Part shown: positions 61,965 through 64,000 of the stretch, in pieces
How the letters are laid out: each line of letters opens with the position of its first letter
How positions within the stretch are numbered: position 1 is the first letter of the stretch
Source: Thalassospira profundimaris
GTDB lineage: Bacteria > Pseudomonadota > Alphaproteobacteria > Rhodospirillales > Thalassospiraceae
DNA length: 64,000 bases
Direction of reading: 5' to 3'
Assembly (NCBI RefSeq): GCF_003326755.1
Contig: NZ_JPWH01000008.1
Location: 124,001 to 188,000, forward strand
Translations under genes and position numbers: made by a program
Notes under the pieces: model-generated
What the model was told of the DNA's origin: nothing
The model's input: only the letters and a program-made list of their open reading frames with translations
The model's database searches: none

Positions 61965-64000
61965 TTACTCGGCTGCTTGCAGGTGTTCCGGCGGATTATG
62001 GAACTGGTTGCGCAGTTCCTCTTCGCGCTGTTTGACCTTGGCGATATTGGCATCCTTGATATGGCCGTAACCGCGAATTTGCTCCGGCAGGGCCAGAAGC
62101 GCCCCGGCAATGCGGATATTGTCGGGGTTCAGTCCCGCCAGCACTTCATCAACCAGCTCTTCATAGTGCGTGATCAGGGCGCGTTCGGTTTTGCGCTCAT
62201 GGGTTTTGCCAAACGGGTCAAGTGCCGTGCCGCGCAGGAACTTGAATTTTGCCAGTACAGCAAAGGCCGACATCATCCAGGGACCATATACCTGCTTTTT
62301 CAGATTGCCGGTTTCCGCATCCTTACTGGCAAGGGCAGGCGGGGCGAGGTGGAATTTGACCTTGTAATTCCCGGTGAAGTTTTTGCGCAGCTTGGCGGTA
62401 AAGGCCGGGTCGGTATAAAGCCGGGCGACCTCGTATTCATCCTTATAGGCCAGCAGCTTGAAGTAATATTTTGCCACAGTCCTGGCGAGGTGATCCTGCC
62501 CGTCACCCAGTCTCTTTTCGGCCTGGGCCACCTTTGTCACCAGGGATTCATACCGGCGGGCATAGGCGGCGTTTTGATAGCCGGTGAGGAATTTTTTGCG
62601 TTTTGCCACCATGTCATCAAGGGTTGTGGCAATCGGATGGGCCTGTTTTTCATCCGGGCCGACCACATCAATCACCTTTTGCGGGTCATGGGCAAACAGG
62701 CGGCCCCAATAAAAGGACTGCTTGTTCATGTCAATCGCTACACCATTAAGCTCGATGGCCTGCATCAGGGCTTCTTCGGTAATCGGAATCAGGCCGCGTT
62801 GCCACGCCACACCCAGCATAAACAGGTTGGTGGCAATGGAATCCCCCATCAGGCGGGTGGCGACATCGCTGCCTTCCACAAAATTGACGGCATCATCGCC
62901 ACAGGCATCCAGAATGGCCTTTTTATGCTCGTTGCTTTTAAGCTCGAAATCCGGGTTGCGGGTAAAGGCGCCGGTGATGGTTTCGTGGGTATTGATCACC
63001 GCCTGGGTGAAGTTGCGGCGCATTTTCGCCAGCCCCTCGAAGCTGGCAGCGACCAGCAGGTCACAGCCCAGCACCACATTGGCTTCACCCGCCGGAATGC
63101 GTGCGGCATGCAGTTTTTCCTGACGGTCGGCAAAGCGGATATGGCTGACAACAGCCCCGCCTTTTTGCGCCAGGCCCGCCATATCCAGCCCGACAATGCC
63201 TTTGCCCTCAATATGGGCGGCCATGCCCAAAAGCGCGCCAATGGTAACAACGCCGGTACCGCCCACACCGGTCACAAGAACCGACCAAGGTTCAGTGAGT
63301 GCGGGCAGGGCTGGTTTGGGCAGGGATGCGAAAACGGCATCGCCGTGATTATCCCCTTTGGCGGCGGCTTCGGGCTTGCGCAGGGCGCCGCCTTCGATGG
63401 TGACAAAGCTGGGGCAGAACCCGTTCAGGCAGGAAAAATCTTTGTTGCAGGCCGACTGGTCAATGGCGCGTTTGCGGCCAAATTCGGTTTCGACCGGTAC
63501 AACGGCAAGGCAGTTGGATTTTTCACCACAATCGCCACAGCCCTCGCAAACCAGATCATTGATGAAAACCCGTTTGGGCGGATCGACCATCAATTTGCGT
63601 TTGCGGCGGCGGCGTTTTTCCGCCGCACAGGTCTGGTCAAAAATCAGGATCGAGGTACCGGGAACTTCGCGCAATTCCTTTTGCGTTTCGTCCAGGGTGT
63701 CGCGGTGGCGAATATCGACATTGGGGGCAAAATGGGCATCAATCGGGTATTTATCCGGTTCGTCTGACAAAACGATAATCCGGGTTACACCCTCGTCGGC
63801 CATCTGGCGGGTAATTTGCGGCACGCTTAAGGGGCCATCAACCGGTTGGCCGCCCGTCATGGCAACGGCATCGTTAAACAGGATTTTATAGGTGATATTC
63901 ACCCCTGATGCGATGGCCGCGCGGATCGCGAGCGAGCCGGAATGGTAATAAGTTCCATCGCCCAAATTCTGGAAAACGTGCTTGGTGGTGGTAAAGGGGG
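61965..64000 (-). CDS. Indolepyruvate:ferredoxin oxidoreductase, fused subunits (3' part)
   Basis: Carboxy-terminal about 678 residues of a fused alpha/gamma indolepyruvate ferredoxin oxidoreductase, which runs off the right edge; the full protein in relatives is about 1150-1160 residues. It decarboxylates aryl-pyruvates to aryl-acetyl-CoA using TPP and iron-sulfur clusters. Visible here are the TPP-domain end (NLGDGTYYHSGSLAIRAAI), the cysteine cluster CEGCGDCGEKSNC followed by two more Cys (DFSCLNGFCPSF), the gamma-domain GVGGTGVVTIGALLG and a long C-terminal domain ending in a charged tail. Probably from aromatic amino acid breakdown. The start lies beyond position 64000. Confidence 0.93.
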   Translation of the reverse strand, partial: PFTTTKHVFQNLGDGTYYHSGSLAIRAAIASGVNITYKILFNDAVAMTGGQPVDGPLSVPQITRQMADEGVTRIIVLSDEPDKYPIDAHFAPNVDIRHRDTLDETQKELREVPGTSILIFDQTCAAEKRRRRKRKLMVDPPKRVFINDLVCEGCGDCGEKSNCLAVVPVETEFGRKRAIDQSACNKDFSCLNGFCPSFVTIEGGALRKPEAAAKGDNHGDAVFASLPKPALPALTEPWSVLVTGVGGTGVVTIGALLGMAAHIEGKGIVGLDMAGLAQKGGAVVSHIRFADRQEKLHAARIPAGEANVVLGCDLLVAASFEGLAKMRRNFTQAVINTHETITGAFTRNPDFELKSNEHKKAILDACGDDAVNFVEGSDVATRLMGDSIATNLFMLGVAWQRGLIPITEEALMQAIELNGVAIDMNKQSFYWGRLFAHDPQKVIDVVGPDEKQAHPIATTLDDMVAKRKKFLTGYQNAAYARRYESLVTKVAQAEKRLGDGQDHLARTVAKYYFKLLAYKDEYEVARLYTDPAFTAKLRKNFTGNYKVKFHLAPPALASKDAETGNLKKQVYGPWMMSAFAVLAKFKFLRGTALDPFGKTHERKTERALITHYEELVDEVLAGLNPDNIRIAGALLALPEQIRGYGHIKDANIAKVKQREEELRNQFHNPPEHLQAAE

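Noticed and set aside
61977-63767. Very long plus-strand open frame antisense to the indolepyruvate oxidoreductase gene
   Set aside because: It mirrors a confidently assigned gene, has no ribosome-binding site or family features, and its long reach comes from high-GC codon bias on the other strand.
1-64000. tRNA, rRNA, CRISPR array, riboswitch, insertion sequence or prophage
   Set aside because: I looked for T-loop-like sequences, regular spaced repeats, transposase or integrase motifs and long structured leaders and saw none that I could support by eye.

Overview
The window looks like chromosomal DNA of a marine-type alphaproteobacterium, most likely Rhodospirillales and Thalassospira-like (inference, no search run). 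Supporting markers are a C4-pathway 5-aminolevulinate synthase (hemA), a GapR nucleoid protein, an MmcB nuclease, a fused indolepyruvate:ferredoxin oxidoreductase, a DctPQM TRAP transporter with its own DctBD pair, and uniform moderately high GC. I see no rRNA, tRNA, CRISPR array, insertion sequence, integrase or phage gene. It is dense core/accessory chromosome with genes on both strands and many clear intrinsic terminators.

Layout. 0-13 kb: a DMT exporter, a DUF2269 membrane protein with a TetR regulator, aroC, fabI, a YihY-type membrane protein, a universal stress protein, an MscS channel, an acetyl-CoA hydrolase/CoA-transferase, an alpha/beta hydrolase, a CbpA-like J-protein, a glycine-zipper lipoprotein and pdxH. 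13-23 kb: a two-cysteine ArsR regulator resembling persulfide sensors, two tandem-domain stress proteins, an SDR, an Asp/Asn beta-hydroxylase, a PadR-like/GNAT pair, hemA and a class III aminotransferase. 23-32 kb: an ABC peptide-type importer without ATPases, pyrE, an enoyl-CoA hydratase-like protein, a fused double DinB protein and a Bcr/CflA exporter.

32-39 kb is the best-explained regulatory unit: dctB-dctD followed by dctP-dctQ-dctM, all on the minus strand, with a textbook sigma-54 promoter (GG-N10-GC) and clustered TGTG/CACA dyads between dctD and dctP. 39-46 kb: an ELM1-like protein, an aldo/keto reductase, a LysR/nitronate monooxygenase divergent pair, hemN behind an FNR-type box, a HIT hydrolase and ndh. 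46-49.5 kb: a four-gene phospholipid-type operon (acyltransferase, CdsA-like, unknown membrane protein, CDP-alcohol phosphotransferase) whose first gene appears to use a rare ATT start. 50-54 kb: two LysR regulators beside an NAD(P)-binding epimerase-like protein and an AzoR-like flavoprotein, then hydroxypyruvate isomerase. 54-61 kb: a chemoreceptor, glycerate 2-kinase with a GntR/FadR regulator, N-formylglutamate amidohydrolase, and a carboxylate-amine ligase gene interrupted by one in-frame TGA. 61-64 kb: gapR, mmcB and the 3' part of the indolepyruvate oxidoreductase gene, which runs off the right edge.

The points most worth a second look are the DctBD/sigma-54/TRAP regulon with a DctB carrying an unusual periplasmic insertion, the fused DinB gene that keeps a relic intergenic ribosome-binding site, the TGA-interrupted ligase, the ATT-started phospholipid operon, and the FNR box that fixes the hemN start.
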